A stretch of DNA of 64,000 nucleotides from JAAYAE01 sp963678395 (GTDB lineage: Bacteria; Bacillota; Negativicutes; Acidaminococcales; Acidaminococcaceae), in contig OY782827.1 of assembly GCA_963678395.1 (NCBI GenBank), positions 806,001 to 870,000 on the forward strand, in the 5' to 3' direction. The notes under the pieces were generated by a model that was not told where the DNA came from, did not search any database, and worked only from the letters and a program-made list of their open reading frames with translations. This document shows positions 28,880 to 39,084 of the stretch, in pieces. The position numbers and the translations under genes are program-made. How positions within the stretch are numbered: the stretch's first letter is position 1; every line of letters begins with the position of its first letter.

Positions 28880-29897
28880 ATGCATATGGCAGATGCGCTT
28901 TTATCACCCACGGTAGCAGTATTTATGTATGCAATGAGCATAAGTGCTGTTGGCTATGCTATTCATAAAATAAAACAAGATGAGTTGACAGAAAAGAAAT
29001 TACCCGTTATGGCTGTTACGGGGGCTTTGGTATTTGCGGCCCAAATGATTAATTTTACTATTCCGGGTACGGGTTCTAGTGGACATATTGTAGGAGGCAT
29101 TTTACTAGCGGCTCTGCTTGGAGGTTATCCGGCTTTGCTTACTATTGCATCAGTACTTATAATTCAATGCCTGTTTTTTGTTGATGGAGGACTTTTGGCA
29201 CTAGGTTGTAATGTTTTTAATATGGGCGTTATTCCCTGCTTGTTTGTTTATCCTTTATTTTTCAAACCATTTATGCAAAAGAACAAACATTTGGGAGTTA
29301 TTACAATTTTATCAACTGTTATTGGTTTGCAGATTGGAGCTTTTAGCGTGGTTTTGGAAACCATGGTATCAGGTATATCAGAACTGCCTTTTACAACATT
29401 TGCGTTGCTTATGCAACCGATTCATTTGGCTATAGGTATAGTAGAGGGAATTGTTACAGTAGCTATTTTGCGATTTGTTTATCAAATGCGCCCGGAAATT
29501 TTGACAAGTGCGCAAAAAAGATCGGCAATTGGCAGCAGTATTTCTTTAAAAAGTATTATTGTCGCTCTAGTTTTAATGACCACGGTAATTAGTGGTGGGT
29601 TATCTTTATTTGCTTCTGAAAAACCTGCTGGGTTAGAATGGGCAATAGAAAGAACAACGGGTTCTACTGAATTGGAAGCTCAGGGAACCGCTTTTTCTGC
29701 GGCGGCAGCTTTGCAAAAATTCACGGCAGTCTTGCCGGATTATGATTTTACAAATTCTAAGGACAAAAAATATTTTTAATGGGACAACTGTTTCCGGCAT
29801 ATTTGGTTCAATTATGACCTTTCTTCTTGTTGGCATGGCCGGGATAGCCATTATCAGGATTAAGAAAGGGAAAAAGATTGCTAATAATGAACACTAA
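28880..29897 (+). pseudogene. cbiM: Nickel/cobalt ECF transporter substrate-binding component CbiM with PDGLE domain (frameshift near 3' end)
   Basis: The protein begins MHMADALLSP, the invariant CbiM/NikM N-terminus in which His2-like residues bind the metal. It has about seven membrane segments, including NFTIPGTGSSGHIVGG and FFVDGGLLALGCNVFNMG. The C-terminal part (GLEWAIERTTG, LPDYDF) is a PDGLE/NikN-like module. The frame stops at 29779 after a T5 run (29773-29777); shifting by one restores NGTTVSGIFGSIMTFLLVG and a final membrane helix ending at 29897. The fused M-N form is typical of nickel uptake systems. It works with CbiQ and CbiO downstream. Confidence 0.88.
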
Positions 29898-29920
29898 ATG
29901 GACAAGAAAGGTAGCACTGC

Positions 29921-30685
29921 ATGAATGATTTTCATAGTAAAATAGCGGAGATATATTCCCTAGAGCAACTTTCTTCTCAAAGAAGCTATGTCCACGATTT
30001 ACATCCTTTAGTTAAGATATGTAGTACGTTAGTATATATTCTTTGTGTATTATCTTTTGATCGCTATACTTTTTTAGGAATGTTGCCTTATGTCCTTTAT
30101 CCTTTAATATTAATTATATTAGCAAAGATACCAGTGAATATGATTTGCAAAAGAACATTGATAGCCTTGCCCTTTTGTTTATTCGCTGCAATTTCTAATG
30201 TTTTTTTAGACAGGGCAACAGCTGTGCAAATTGGCTGGTTAGCAGTTAGTTTTGGCATGTTGTCTCTTTTCGTAATTATGTTAAGAACACTGCTTTGCGT
30301 AGCAGCAGTCTTGATTTTAGTGGCGGTCACACCTTTACGTGAACTAACGGATGAATTACGTAGAATGCATTTGCCCAATATATTTATTACTCTTTTGGAA
30401 ATGACCTATCGTTATATTGGTATACTATTGGAAGAAGCATCTACAATGTTTACCGCTTACCGTCTAAGAAGCAGGAGGGGCAAAGGTGTAGAGATGAAAC
30501 ACATGGGTAGTTTTGTGGGACAACTTTTATTGCGCAGCTTTGATAGGGCTGAACGAGTTTATCAGGCCATGAAATGTCGGGGGTATGCATTACATGATTT
30601 CAATCATATCAGAAATCCTTTAAGTGGTATTTTCATCTTTTTGCGTTGGTATGCCAGCCCTTATAACTCAGGGAGGTTGTTTTAG
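29921..30685 (+). CDS. cbiQ: ECF transporter transmembrane component CbiQ
   Basis: A 254-residue inner-membrane T component. It shows four or five helices and the two coupling motifs of the family: LEMTYRYIGILLEEA and ERVYQAMKCRGY (A-x-x-x-RG helix), which contact the ATPase. DLHPLVKI near residue 29 is also characteristic. It links the metal-binding CbiM/N to the CbiO ATPase. Its stop (TAG 30683) overlaps the GTG start of cbiO by one base, so the genes are translationally coupled. Confidence 0.9.
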   Translation: MNDFHSKIAEIYSLEQLSSQRSYVHDLHPLVKICSTLVYILCVLSFDRYTFLGMLPYVLYPLILIILAKIPVNMICKRTLIALPFCLFAAISNVFLDRATAVQIGWLAVSFGMLSLFVIMLRTLLCVAAVLILVAVTPLRELTDELRRMHLPNIFITLLEMTYRYIGILLEEASTMFTAYRLRSRRGKGVEMKHMGSFVGQLLLRSFDRAERVYQAMKCRGYALHDFNHIRNPLSGIFIFLRWYASPYNSGRLF

Positions 30686-31408
30686 TGCTGAAGATAGAAA
30701 ATCTAACGGTTATATATCCTGACCAAACAAAGGGTATAGATGATGTAAGTTTAACTATTATGGATGGAGAAAGTGTAGCTCTTATAGGCGCAAATAGCGC
30801 CGGTAAGACTTCACTTTATGTCCTTGATGGGAGTGCTGCCTTCTATTGGAAATGTATTTGCAGAAGGAATTAAGATTAGCGAAGATACTTTAAGCGAAAT
30901 ACGCACTAAAATTGGGGTAGTATTTCAAAACCCGGATGATCAATTATTTATGCCAACTATTTATGAAAATATCGCTTTTGGGTTGCGCAATATAGAAATG
31001 CAGGAAAAGCAAATTAAAGAACGTATTGCTGCCTGTCTAGCTCTTTTAAAAATTGAACAACTGGCGAGCAAAACAACACTTAAAATATCAGGTGGTGAAA
31101 AACGGCTAGTAGCCTTGGCTATAGTGTTAGTAATGGAGCCGGCTATTATGTTATTTGATGAACCCACTGCCTTTTTAGACCCTAAGGCTCGGCGTAACTT
31201 ACTGCAAGTGCTCAATGCTTTGTCGCATACAAAGCTTATTGCTACACATGATTTGTCTTTTGCTGCCGAGACATGTCAGCGCAGTATTTTAATTAAAAAT
31301 GGTAAGATTTTTGCCGATGGTTTATCACAAGATATATTATACGATGCTCAGCTAATGGACAAATGTGGTGTTGAAGCTATAGGCGTATATGAGAGGAAAT
31401 TAAAATAA
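30685..31408 (+). pseudogene. cbiO: ECF transporter ATPase CbiO (frameshift after Walker A)
   Basis: The GTG start overlaps cbiQ. Walker A is GANSAGKTSL (about residues 34-43). The frame then slips at 30811-30820 (TCACTTTATG); moving one frame restores MSLMGVLPS and the rest of the ATPase: Q-loop VVFQNPDDQLF, signature KISGGEKRLVALA, Walker B IMLFDEPTAFLDP and switch His in IATHDLSFA. The final base is shared with larB. It would energise nickel or cobalt import. The T-run at the slip is only three bases, making this one less obviously a homopolymer error. Confidence 0.85.
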
Positions 31409-32169
31409 TGGAGCAAAAAGAAATAAAGCTACTTCTAGAGCAAGTAGCAAAAGGTAAATTATCAGTAGAAGCAGCGATCTTGCAGCTCAAAGAGGCCCCA
31501 TGTGAGGATTTGGGTTTTGCAAAGCTAGATTATCATCGCGGTTTGCGTCAGGGTATAGGAGAAGTCATTTATGGTGCAGGAAAAACTTCTGAACAGATTG
31601 TGCAAATAGCAGAAAACCTGCAACAGCACGGGCAAAAAACAGTTTTGATTACGCGCATTAATGCCGATGTAGCTAAGGATGTTGGTTCTAGCATAAAACT
31701 CAAGTATTTTGCTATGGGACATGTTGGCATTGTTGGAGAAATGCCTGTGCCAGATGGCAGGGGAAAAATTTTGGTGGCTACGGGTGGCACTAGTGATATG
31801 CCAATAGCAGAAGAGGCAGCTCTTACAGCGGAAGCATTAGGCAATGAAGTGACTCGATTATATGATGTCGGGGTGGCAGGATTGCATCGGTTGCTGGCTC
31901 ATAAAGAGGATATTATGAGTGCTAGCGTTATTATTGCTATTGCGGGGATGGAAGGAGCATTGGCCAGTGTTATTGGCGGTTTAGCTTCTTGCCCTGTATT
32001 GGCGGTTCCTACCAGTATTGGCTATGGAGATTCTTTTCATGGTATTTCTGCCTTGATAGCTATGCTTAATTCTTGTGCCAGTGGTGTTAGTGTCGTTAAT
32101 ATAGATAATGGTTTTGGTGCTGCATATCAGGCTTCTATGATAAATCATATAACTGGTGGCAAGCAATAA
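31408..32169 (+). CDS. larB: LarB, nickel-pincer cofactor biosynthesis (pyridinium-3,5-biscarboxylate synthase)
   Basis: A 253-residue protein with the LarB N-terminal segment (LLEQVAKGKLSVEAAILQL), the conserved LDYHRGLRQGIGEVIYG block and a C-terminal AIR-carboxylase-like domain (VATGGTSDMPIAEEAA, DVGVAGLHRLL, GMEGALASVIGGL, VPTSIGYG). LarB carboxylates nicotinic acid adenine dinucleotide and hydrolyses its phosphoanhydride, the first step of the nickel-pincer nucleotide used by lactate racemase. The start codon overlaps the stop of the nickel transporter ATPase, strongly tying the transporter to nickel supply for this cofactor. LarC, LarE and LarA are not in the window. Confidence 0.9.
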   Translation: MEQKEIKLLLEQVAKGKLSVEAAILQLKEAPCEDLGFAKLDYHRGLRQGIGEVIYGAGKTSEQIVQIAENLQQHGQKTVLITRINADVAKDVGSSIKLKYFAMGHVGIVGEMPVPDGRGKILVATGGTSDMPIAEEAALTAEALGNEVTRLYDVGVAGLHRLLAHKEDIMSASVIIAIAGMEGALASVIGGLASCPVLAVPTSIGYGDSFHGISALIAMLNSCASGVSVVNIDNGFGAAYQASMINHITGGKQ

Positions 32170-32208
32170 AATAGTGTTGCAGAGAAAGTTGCCAAATAGC
32201 AAAAACAA

Positions 32209-32253
32209 AAAAACAAGACAAGGGATTAAAATATGATCCGTTGTCTTGTTTTT
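32209..32253. terminator. Bidirectional terminator between larB and the DedA gene
   Basis: AAAACAAGACAA and GGAT pair with ATCC and TTGTCTTGTTTT, with A and T runs on either side. Confidence 0.82.
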
Positions 32254-32902
32254 ATTTTTTTGTTGTGTTATTACGGCTTGCTTTAATAACTTCTGTAATA
32301 ATAGGGAGAATAGAGACTAAAATAATGCCTAGAGCTACAAAATGAAAATTGTTTTTTACGAAAGGAACATTGCCAAAGAAGTACCCTGTTCCTATAAAAA
32401 GGCTTACCCAAGAAATGGCACCTATGATATTCCACATAGCAAAAGTGCGGTAATGCATACTGCCTATGCCAGCAACAAAAGGAGCAAAAGTACGAACTAT
32501 AGGAGCAAAGCGACACAGGAAAATTGCTTTATGACCGTGTTTTTCGTAAAATTGTTCCGTTTTTTTTATATGTTCTGGTTTAATAAGAGTTGTTTTACTG
32601 AGCAACTTATGTCCAAATTCTTCACCAATCCAATAATTACAATTGTCACCTAAAATGGCAGCAATTAAACAAATGAAAAATAAAGTCCAAAGATGCAGGC
32701 CTTCACTAGAAGCTGCTAATGCTCCACAGGCAAAGAGCAAAGAGTCACCCGGTAGGAAAGGTGTTATGACTAGTCCTGTTTCACAAAAAATAATAGCGAA
32801 TAAAAAAAAGTAAACCCAGTAGCCATAATTTTGCATAATGATAGGAGTGTACTTATCAAAATGCATAATATATTCAAAAAAAAAATAAACTAATGTTTCC
32901 AT
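32252..32902 (-). CDS. DedA family membrane protein
   Basis: A 216-residue protein with about five hydrophobic segments. The family signatures are FCETGLVITPFLPGDSLLF (about residues 40-58), the GDNCNYWIGEEFG block and the FLCRFAPIVRTFAPFVAG block with the essential Arg residues. DedA proteins are inner-membrane transporters linked to polyprenyl-phosphate or phospholipid flipping and envelope homeostasis. Single gene on the minus strand, with an AAGGATTT-like site upstream. Confidence 0.9.
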   Translation of the reverse strand: METLVYFFFEYIMHFDKYTPIIMQNYGYWVYFFLFAIIFCETGLVITPFLPGDSLLFACGALAASSEGLHLWTLFFICLIAAILGDNCNYWIGEEFGHKLLSKTTLIKPEHIKKTEQFYEKHGHKAIFLCRFAPIVRTFAPFVAGIGSMHYRTFAMWNIIGAISWVSLFIGTGYFFGNVPFVKNNFHFVALGIILVSILPIITEVIKASRNNTTKK

Positions 32903-33000
32903 ATAAATCCTTTCTGTAATTACTATAACGCCTTATTTTACCATACTTTCTGTGTTATAATAAGAAAAATATAAAAAAGCTTAACAAAGAGGAGAAGAAA

Positions 33001-33819
33001 ATGACAGATTTAACGGAAATTGAAGAAAAAATAGCCGAATATGCGGCCAAAGGTTATGAAGTACCATCTAAGGATATGATTAAGACGCCAGCGCAGATTG
33101 CAGGCATTCGGGCAGCTTCTAAAATTAACACAGCGGTATTAGATGCTGTTGCTGATAAAATAAAAGTGGGCATGAGTACTGATGATATTAATACCATAGT
33201 GTATGAATGCACTTTGTCGCATGGTGCAATACCGGCCCCGCTAAATTATGAAGGATTTCCAAAGAGTGTGTGCACATCTATAAATGAAGAGATTTGCCAT
33301 GGTATCCCTGATCCTAATGTGATTTTAAAAAACGGTGATATTGTCAATGTAGATGTGACAACTTTCTATAATGGATTTTATGGTGATGCTTCTAGGATGT
33401 TTATGCTTGGCAAGGTTAATCCTCAAAAGAAAAATTTGGTGCTCATTACTAAAGAATGTTTACGACGTGGAGTTGAGGCGGCTAAACCTTGGCATTTTAT
33501 AGGTGATATTGGTGCAGCAGTTTCTGCTTTGGCACATAAACATGGTTACTCGGTAGTCAGAGAGTTTGGCGGCCATGGAGTAGGGATGGAAATGCATGAA
33601 GAACCTTTTATTAGTCACATAGGTAAAAAGAATACGGGCATGCTTTTAGTGCCAGGGATGGTTTTTACCATAGAGCCTATGATAAATATGGGACGTCCGG
33701 ACTTATATGTGGATTCTGTCAATGATTGGACGGCATTAACTGAAGATGGAAAACCTTCTGCTCAATGGGAACATACAATATTAATCACAGAAAATGGTCA
33801 GGAAATTCTAACCTATTAA
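33001..33819 (+). CDS. map: Type I methionine aminopeptidase
   Basis: A 272-residue enzyme removing the initiator Met from nascent proteins. The pita-bread fold is clear: ICHGIPD (catalytic His), two metal-ligand Asp in NVDVTTFYNGFYGDASRMF, metal His in FGGHGVGMEMHEEP and two metal-ligand Glu (TIEPM and the WEHTILI end). An extra N-terminal segment of about 30 residues (DLTEIEEKIAEYAAKGYEV) precedes the usual start KTPAQIAGIR. AGAGGAGAAG lies before the ATG. It is monocistronic. Confidence 0.94.
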   Translation: MTDLTEIEEKIAEYAAKGYEVPSKDMIKTPAQIAGIRAASKINTAVLDAVADKIKVGMSTDDINTIVYECTLSHGAIPAPLNYEGFPKSVCTSINEEICHGIPDPNVILKNGDIVNVDVTTFYNGFYGDASRMFMLGKVNPQKKNLVLITKECLRRGVEAAKPWHFIGDIGAAVSALAHKHGYSVVREFGGHGVGMEMHEEPFISHIGKKNTGMLLVPGMVFTIEPMINMGRPDLYVDSVNDWTALTEDGKPSAQWEHTILITENGQEILTY

Positions 33820-33827
33820 GAAAATAA

Positions 33828-33870
33828 GGCTGCCAATGCACGCAAAAATAGCGGTTAGTGGCAGTCTATT
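33828..33870. terminator. Terminator between map and the TtcA-like gene
   Basis: CTGCCA and CGC pair with GCG and TGGCAG, followed by a T-rich run; it lies between convergent genes. Confidence 0.7.
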
Positions 33871-34653
33871 TATTTTTTCCAAAAGTTACGGAATTTATTT
33901 ATCATAGTTTTTTGGGGTAAAGCTTCCGGCCAGAGTTCACGACCTGAAGTTTCGCGCATGGCAGCAGCTAAATGACAGTAGAGTTCGGGGTTATTTTTAC
34001 TCAAAGTTATAATTAATTCCTTCATTTCTTGTCTTTGGGTATGGCCATCGTAAGGACAGGGGTTTTTTAAAGGTTTAAGGTTTATTTTCTGACCACATTC
34101 AATGATTTCATTTTCTCTATAATAAATAAGCGGTCGTAGAACTGTAAGCTGAGTTCTGGTTAAGAAGGTTACCGTTAGGAATGTTTTTTGCTGACCGGAA
34201 TTCAAAAGATTTAGTAAAAAAGTTTCTACTGCATCATCATTATGGTGTGCCAAAGCAATCTTGTTAAAGCCTAATTCGCAAGCTTTACGGTTGGTAGCCG
34301 CTCTACGAAAATAAGCACATGAAAAACATGGTGTATTTCCTCTGCCTTTCCAAACTTCCATAACATTTACTTGCTCGTGGTAATGCACAAGACCAAATTG
34401 GTGGCAAAAGTCTTTTAATTCTTGGGCAGGAAAGTTGTTGTCGAACATGCTGTCAACAGTATAACAGGCTAGTTCAAAGTGGACAGGGGGAGTGTTTTTG
34501 CACCTCTGCTAAGGCGGCAGTAAGAAACATACTGTCCTTGCCACCGGAAAGACCGATGAGAACTTTATCACCTTCGGCAAGCATATTAAATTCAATTAAA
34601 GACCGCCAGATTTTTGTTAGATATTCCGCTGGCAAAAATGGTGTTTTTGACAT
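33870..34653 (-). pseudogene. TtcA-family PP-loop protein, tRNA thiolation-like (frameshift)
   Basis: The gene starts at ATG 34653 behind AAGGA. The PP-loop ATP pyrophosphatase motif SGGKDS is present near residue 47. A G5 run on the plus strand (34486-34490, C5 in the gene) breaks the frame; removing one base restores HSPVHFELACYTVDSMF and joins the downstream part. That part has the CxxC motif in PCFSCAYFRR, ALAHHNDDAVETFLLNLL and the third Cys in NPCPYDGHTQRQEM, the TtcA set that holds an Fe-S cluster for 2-thiocytidine formation at tRNA position 32. It could also be a related thiolase. It is not a LarE. Confidence 0.78.
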
Positions 34654-34748
34654 AATATTATCCTTTCTATATACCAATACATTATAGCAAAAAAAGCGCT
34701 AATCTGCTAAAATTATATGATATAAAAGATATGAGAAATGAGGAAATA

Positions 34749-37001
34749 ATGACTAATATTTTTGATTCGTTAAATAAAGAACAAGCTGAAGCAGTGAGAC
34801 AAATTGCTGGTCCAACCCTGATTTTGGCAGGTGCGGGATCAGGCAAAACTAAAGTCTTGACTTGCCGTATTGCCTATTTACTAGAGAAGCATGTGGCACC
34901 TTACAGTATCTTAGCTATTACTTTTACTAATAAGGCTGCTAAAGAGATGCGGCAGCGGGTAGACAGATTAGTAGGACCGAATGCCAAAGATGTTTGGCTT
35001 TTTACTTTTCATGGATTTTGCAGCCGTATTTTACGTAGAGAGATTGATAATTTGCCGGGTTATAGTCGCTCTTTTTCTATATATGATCCTACTGATTGCA
35101 AAAATATATTAAAAGAAGTACTTAAAAAATTAAATTTAGATGATAAGTATTACCCTTATAATATGTTGATTTCTACTATCTCTAATGCCAAGAATGCTAT
35201 GCTTGATGCTCGCCTTTTTGCAGCTCAGGCAGCAGATTTCCACAGCAAGAAGGTAGCGGAAATTTATGCTGAGTATGAAAAAAAACTTGTGGATAGCAAT
35301 GCGTTGGATTTCGATGATCTTTTGTTACTAACTATTAAGCTTTTTAGTGCAAATCCGGAGGTACTAGCTAAGTATCAACAAAAATTTTCCTATGTACTCA
35401 TTGATGAGTATCAAGATACTAATCATGTACAGTATTTATTGGCAAAACTTTTGTGCGAAAAACACCATAATTTGTGCGTAGTAGGCGATATTGATCAAAG
35501 TATTTATGGTTGGCGTGGCGCTGACATTACAAATATATTGGATTTCGAGCAAGATTATCCAGAAGCAAAGGTTGTTAAGTTAGAACAAAATTACCGCTCC
35601 ACTCAAGTTATTTTAGATGCTGCTAATGCAGTTATTAACAATAATACAGCTCGTAAACCCAAAAATTTATGGACAGATAACAAAAATGGTGTGCCAATTA
35701 TGTATTATAGAGCCCGTGACGATAGAGATGAAGCAGATTTTGCTATACGCGAAATACGACAGATGCAAGATGTTGGCGAAAAACTGGGCAATATGGCGGT
35801 GCTTTATCGTACTAATGCACAATCGCGTATTTTTGAGGAACTTTTGGTAAAAAGTGGTTTACCTTATATTATGGTGGGTGGTCTCAAATTTTATGATCGT
35901 AAAGAAATAAAAGATGTTTTATCTTATTTACGTGTGCTGTTTAATTTTCAAGATAACCAAGGATTGTTACGCATTATTAATGTGCCTAGGCGTGGTATTG
36001 GAGCAGCGACGATTGAAAAACTACAAGTTTTAGCAGAGACCTGTAATTGTTCGCTTTTTGAATTAATAACAGATCCATTTAAACTTGCGAACGCAGGTCG
36101 TATTGCTGGAAAACTTGAAAGCTTTGCTCAAACAATGACTGCATTAAGAAATATGGTAGACAAAGTAACCGTAAAAGATTTAATAGAAGCGGTGGTACAA
36201 AAAACAGGTTATTTAGAAGAATTAGAAATGGATCGCTCCATCCAATCAGAAGGACGTAAAGATAATATTTATGAATTAATGCGTATTGCTTTAGAGTTCG
36301 CTGGTGAAGATGAAGAGGATGATTTAGAGGCATTTTTGAATCATGTAGCATTAGTAGCGGATATTGATGATGCAAAATTTGCTACAGACTCAGTAACTTT
36401 AATGACCTTGCATGCTTCCAAGGGACTGGAATTCCCTATAGTATTTTTAGCAGGTATGGAAGAAGGAATATTCCCTAGTCAGCGCAGTTTAGCTGATGAG
36501 GATGCTATTGAAGAAGAACGGCGTTTGTGTTATGTGGGAATTACTAGAGCTAAGAGCAAGCTTTATCTTACTGCTGCAAAACAAAGAATGCTTTTTGGGC
36601 ATATAGTAATGTATCCACCTTCACGCTTTTTACAGGAAATACCGAGGACGCTTATTGAAGTGCATAAGCCTAAATTGGTAGGCTTTGGTAATGAGATAAT
36701 GCGGCAAAAGAGCATTTTGGACAATGCGCCAAGAACGCAGGTGGGAAAAATAGTATCAGAACCTTTTAAAAAGCAAGGAACAACAATGCTGGGCAAAAGA
36801 GAAAAAAGGGGCAACTTTAAACCTCAAGATGTTAGTATCCAAGTGCTAGTGCCTGGAGATAAGGTTACTCATAAAAAATGGGGAATAGGGACTGTAGTCG
36901 CAGCTAAAAATGTGGAGGAGGGGCAAGAAGTTAAAGTCGCTTTTCCACAAGAAGGCGTACGGTTGATTTTAACTAAATTTGCAGTATTAGAAAAACTTTG
37001 A
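34749..37001 (+). CDS. pcrA: ATP-dependent DNA helicase PcrA/UvrD
   Basis: A superfamily 1 3'-5' helicase of about 750 residues used in repair and plasmid replication. Motif I GAGSGKTKVL, motif Ia ITFTNKAAKEMRQR, motif II DEYQDTN, motif III DIDQSIYGWRGAD, motif IV EQNYRST, motif V LMTLHASKGLEFP and motif VI VGITRAKSKLYL are all present. The C-terminal PcrA tail with PGDKVTHKKWGIGTVV (RNA polymerase-binding Tudor-like domain) is intact. I choose ATG 34749 because GAGG lies just before it. ligA follows almost directly, as commonly in Firmicutes. Confidence 0.95.
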   Translation: MTNIFDSLNKEQAEAVRQIAGPTLILAGAGSGKTKVLTCRIAYLLEKHVAPYSILAITFTNKAAKEMRQRVDRLVGPNAKDVWLFTFHGFCSRILRREIDNLPGYSRSFSIYDPTDCKNILKEVLKKLNLDDKYYPYNMLISTISNAKNAMLDARLFAAQAADFHSKKVAEIYAEYEKKLVDSNALDFDDLLLLTIKLFSANPEVLAKYQQKFSYVLIDEYQDTNHVQYLLAKLLCEKHHNLCVVGDIDQSIYGWRGADITNILDFEQDYPEAKVVKLEQNYRSTQVILDAANAVINNNTARKPKNLWTDNKNGVPIMYYRARDDRDEADFAIREIRQMQDVGEKLGNMAVLYRTNAQSRIFEELLVKSGLPYIMVGGLKFYDRKEIKDVLSYLRVLFNFQDNQGLLRIINVPRRGIGAATIEKLQVLAETCNCSLFELITDPFKLANAGRIAGKLESFAQTMTALRNMVDKVTVKDLIEAVVQKTGYLEELEMDRSIQSEGRKDNIYELMRIALEFAGEDEEDDLEAFLNHVALVADIDDAKFATDSVTLMTLHASKGLEFPIVFLAGMEEGIFPSQRSLADEDAIEEERRLCYVGITRAKSKLYLTAAKQRMLFGHIVMYPPSRFLQEIPRTLIEVHKPKLVGFGNEIMRQKSILDNAPRTQVGKIVSEPFKKQGTTMLGKREKRGNFKPQDVSIQVLVPGDKVTHKKWGIGTVVAAKNVEEGQEVKVAFPQEGVRLILTKFAVLEKL

Positions 37002-37027
37002 TAATAGGTTTGAAAGGGGCGCTTACT

Positions 37028-39052
37028 ATGGAGCAACTATCATATATGGATGCAGAAGAAAAAATAGAAAAGTTGCGTGTTGCCATAAGGCATCATGAAT
37101 ACCTATATTATGTGCAAGATATGCCCTCTGTGTCGGATGCAGAATATGACGAACTTATAAAAGAACTGAGAGCTTTGGAAGAAAGTTATCCGGAACTTAT
37201 TACGGCTGATTCACCGACCCAGCGTGTCGGTGGTAATATTAAAAGTGATTTTACTGAAGTTAAACATATTACCCCGTTGTTAAGTTTGGGAAATGCTTTT
37301 TCTCAAATAGAGATGGAAGAATTTGATCGTAAAGTTCACGAGGGCTTGCCTGAAAATGCAGAAATAGAATACGTTGTGGAGCCTAAGATAGATGGTTTGG
37401 CATGCAGCCTCATCTATGAACGAGGAAAATTGGTAAGGGCGGCAACTCGCGGTGATGGTACTGTGGGGGAAAATGTTACACAAAATGTGCGCACTATTAA
37501 AACGATTCCATTAGTTTTGCCGAAGCTAGCGGGCCAAGAAATACCGGAATTATTAGACGTAAGAGGCGAAGTTTATATGCCTAGGCATTCTTTTATGCGT
37601 CTTAACCAAGAAAGACAGGAAAAAGGAGAACAGGAATTTGCTAATCCTCGTAATGCGGCGGCAGGATCGTTACGACAGCTAAATTCTAAAGTTACAGCAG
37701 ACCGCGCTCTAGGCTTTTTTGCCTATGGAATAGGTACAGGAGCTTTGGCATCACATAATGAATCTATGGATTTATTACAAAAATGTGGCTTTAAAACAAC
37801 CGAAGGACGCATCAAGGTCAAGACAATTGAAGAAGTAAACAAGTTAATAGTTGCTCATGGTAAAAAAAGAAATGAGTTGGCTTATGATACAGACGGCGTA
37901 GTTGTAAAAGTTAATGCTGTATGGCAGCAAAATATATTAGGAGCTACTGGTAAGGACCCACGCTGGGCAATTGCGTACAAATTCCCTCCCGAGCAGGTCG
38001 AAACTAAACTAGAAGATATAATTCTACAGGTAGGAAGAACTGGAGTGTTAACGCCAACGGCTATACTAACACCGGTTAAATTGTCAGGCAGTACTATTAG
38101 TAGAGCAACTTTCCATAATGAATACTTCATTATGGAAAAAGATATTCGTATAGGCGACAGGGTAATTATTAATAAAGCAGGAGAAATTATACCGGAAGTC
38201 TTAAACGTAGTTATTGAAAAGCGTACAGGGAAAGAAAAACCTTTTGCTATGCCTACTACCTGTCCGGAATGTTCATGGCCTGTTATTCGCAAAGAGGGAG
38301 AGGCGGCTATTCGCTGTACAAATCCTCATTGTCCTGCGTTGGGAAGAGAGGGTTTGATACATTTTACTTCTCGCGATGCTATGGACATAGATGGTTGCGG
38401 TCCAGCAGTAATTAATCAGCTTATTGCTGCTGATTTAATTAAAGACCCTGGAGATTTGTATTTATTAGTAAAAGAACAGTTAATGAAACTTGCGCGCAAA
38501 GGTGATAAATCTGTAGATAATTTACTTGCGGCTATTGCAGCTAGTAAAAACCAGAGTTTGGATAAATTGCTTTTTGCTCTAGGTATTCGTCATGTAGGGG
38601 CCAAAGGAGCCAGAATTTTAGCTCTGAAATATAAGACTATGGATGCTCTGATGCAGGCTGATGAAGAAGAAATTAGCAATATAGCAGATTTAGGCCCAGT
38701 TATTGCAGCAAGCATAGTAACGTATTTTGCAGAACCGACAAACCAAGATTTAATAGAGCGGTTAAAAGAAGTGGGAGTCAATATGACCATGACTGCCGGA
38801 GGAGCATTAGATGAAAATCATCCTTTTTATGATAAAACCATGGTTTTTACTGGAACGATGCCTACACTAGATAGGGCTACAGCGCAAACTATGGCTCAAG
38901 ATGTCGGTGCTAAAGTTACTGGTTCTGTTAGCAAAAAGACTGACTATGTGGTAGCAGGTGCTGAAGCTGGCAGTAAACTTACTAAAGCAGAACAATTTGG
39001 TGTTACAGTGCTAGATCAGGAAGAATTTTTAAAATTGCTGAAAAATGATTAA
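37028..39052 (+). CDS. ligA: NAD-dependent DNA ligase LigA
   Basis: A 674-residue ligase that seals nicks using NAD+. The Ia domain (YYVQDMPSVSDAEYD) and the adenylation lysine motif KIDGLA (VEPKIDG) are clear, followed by TRGDGTVGENVTQN and DVRGEVYMPR. The OB region, a Zn finger with Cys in CPECSWP and CTNPHCPA, the HhH domain (ALGIRHVG) and a C-terminal BRCT domain (MVFTGTMPTLDR, KKTDYVVAGAEAGSKLTKA) complete it. ATG 37028 follows GAAAGGGG; it starts 27 bases after the pcrA stop, so the two form an operon. Confidence 0.96.
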   Translation: MEQLSYMDAEEKIEKLRVAIRHHEYLYYVQDMPSVSDAEYDELIKELRALEESYPELITADSPTQRVGGNIKSDFTEVKHITPLLSLGNAFSQIEMEEFDRKVHEGLPENAEIEYVVEPKIDGLACSLIYERGKLVRAATRGDGTVGENVTQNVRTIKTIPLVLPKLAGQEIPELLDVRGEVYMPRHSFMRLNQERQEKGEQEFANPRNAAAGSLRQLNSKVTADRALGFFAYGIGTGALASHNESMDLLQKCGFKTTEGRIKVKTIEEVNKLIVAHGKKRNELAYDTDGVVVKVNAVWQQNILGATGKDPRWAIAYKFPPEQVETKLEDIILQVGRTGVLTPTAILTPVKLSGSTISRATFHNEYFIMEKDIRIGDRVIINKAGEIIPEVLNVVIEKRTGKEKPFAMPTTCPECSWPVIRKEGEAAIRCTNPHCPALGREGLIHFTSRDAMDIDGCGPAVINQLIAADLIKDPGDLYLLVKEQLMKLARKGDKSVDNLLAAIAASKNQSLDKLLFALGIRHVGAKGARILALKYKTMDALMQADEEEISNIADLGPVIAASIVTYFAEPTNQDLIERLKEVGVNMTMTAGGALDENHPFYDKTMVFTGTMPTLDRATAQTMAQDVGAKVTGSVSKKTDYVVAGAEAGSKLTKAEQFGVTVLDQEEFLKLLKND

Positions 39053-39084
39053 GGTGATTTTTACAATGTAAGGAGAGCTTAAAC

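Noticed and set aside
33870..34653. LarE (sulfur insertion for nickel-pincer cofactor), given nearby larB
   Set aside because: The Cys pattern (CFSCAYFRR, NPCPYDGHTQR) and layout fit TtcA-type tRNA thiolation proteins rather than LarE.
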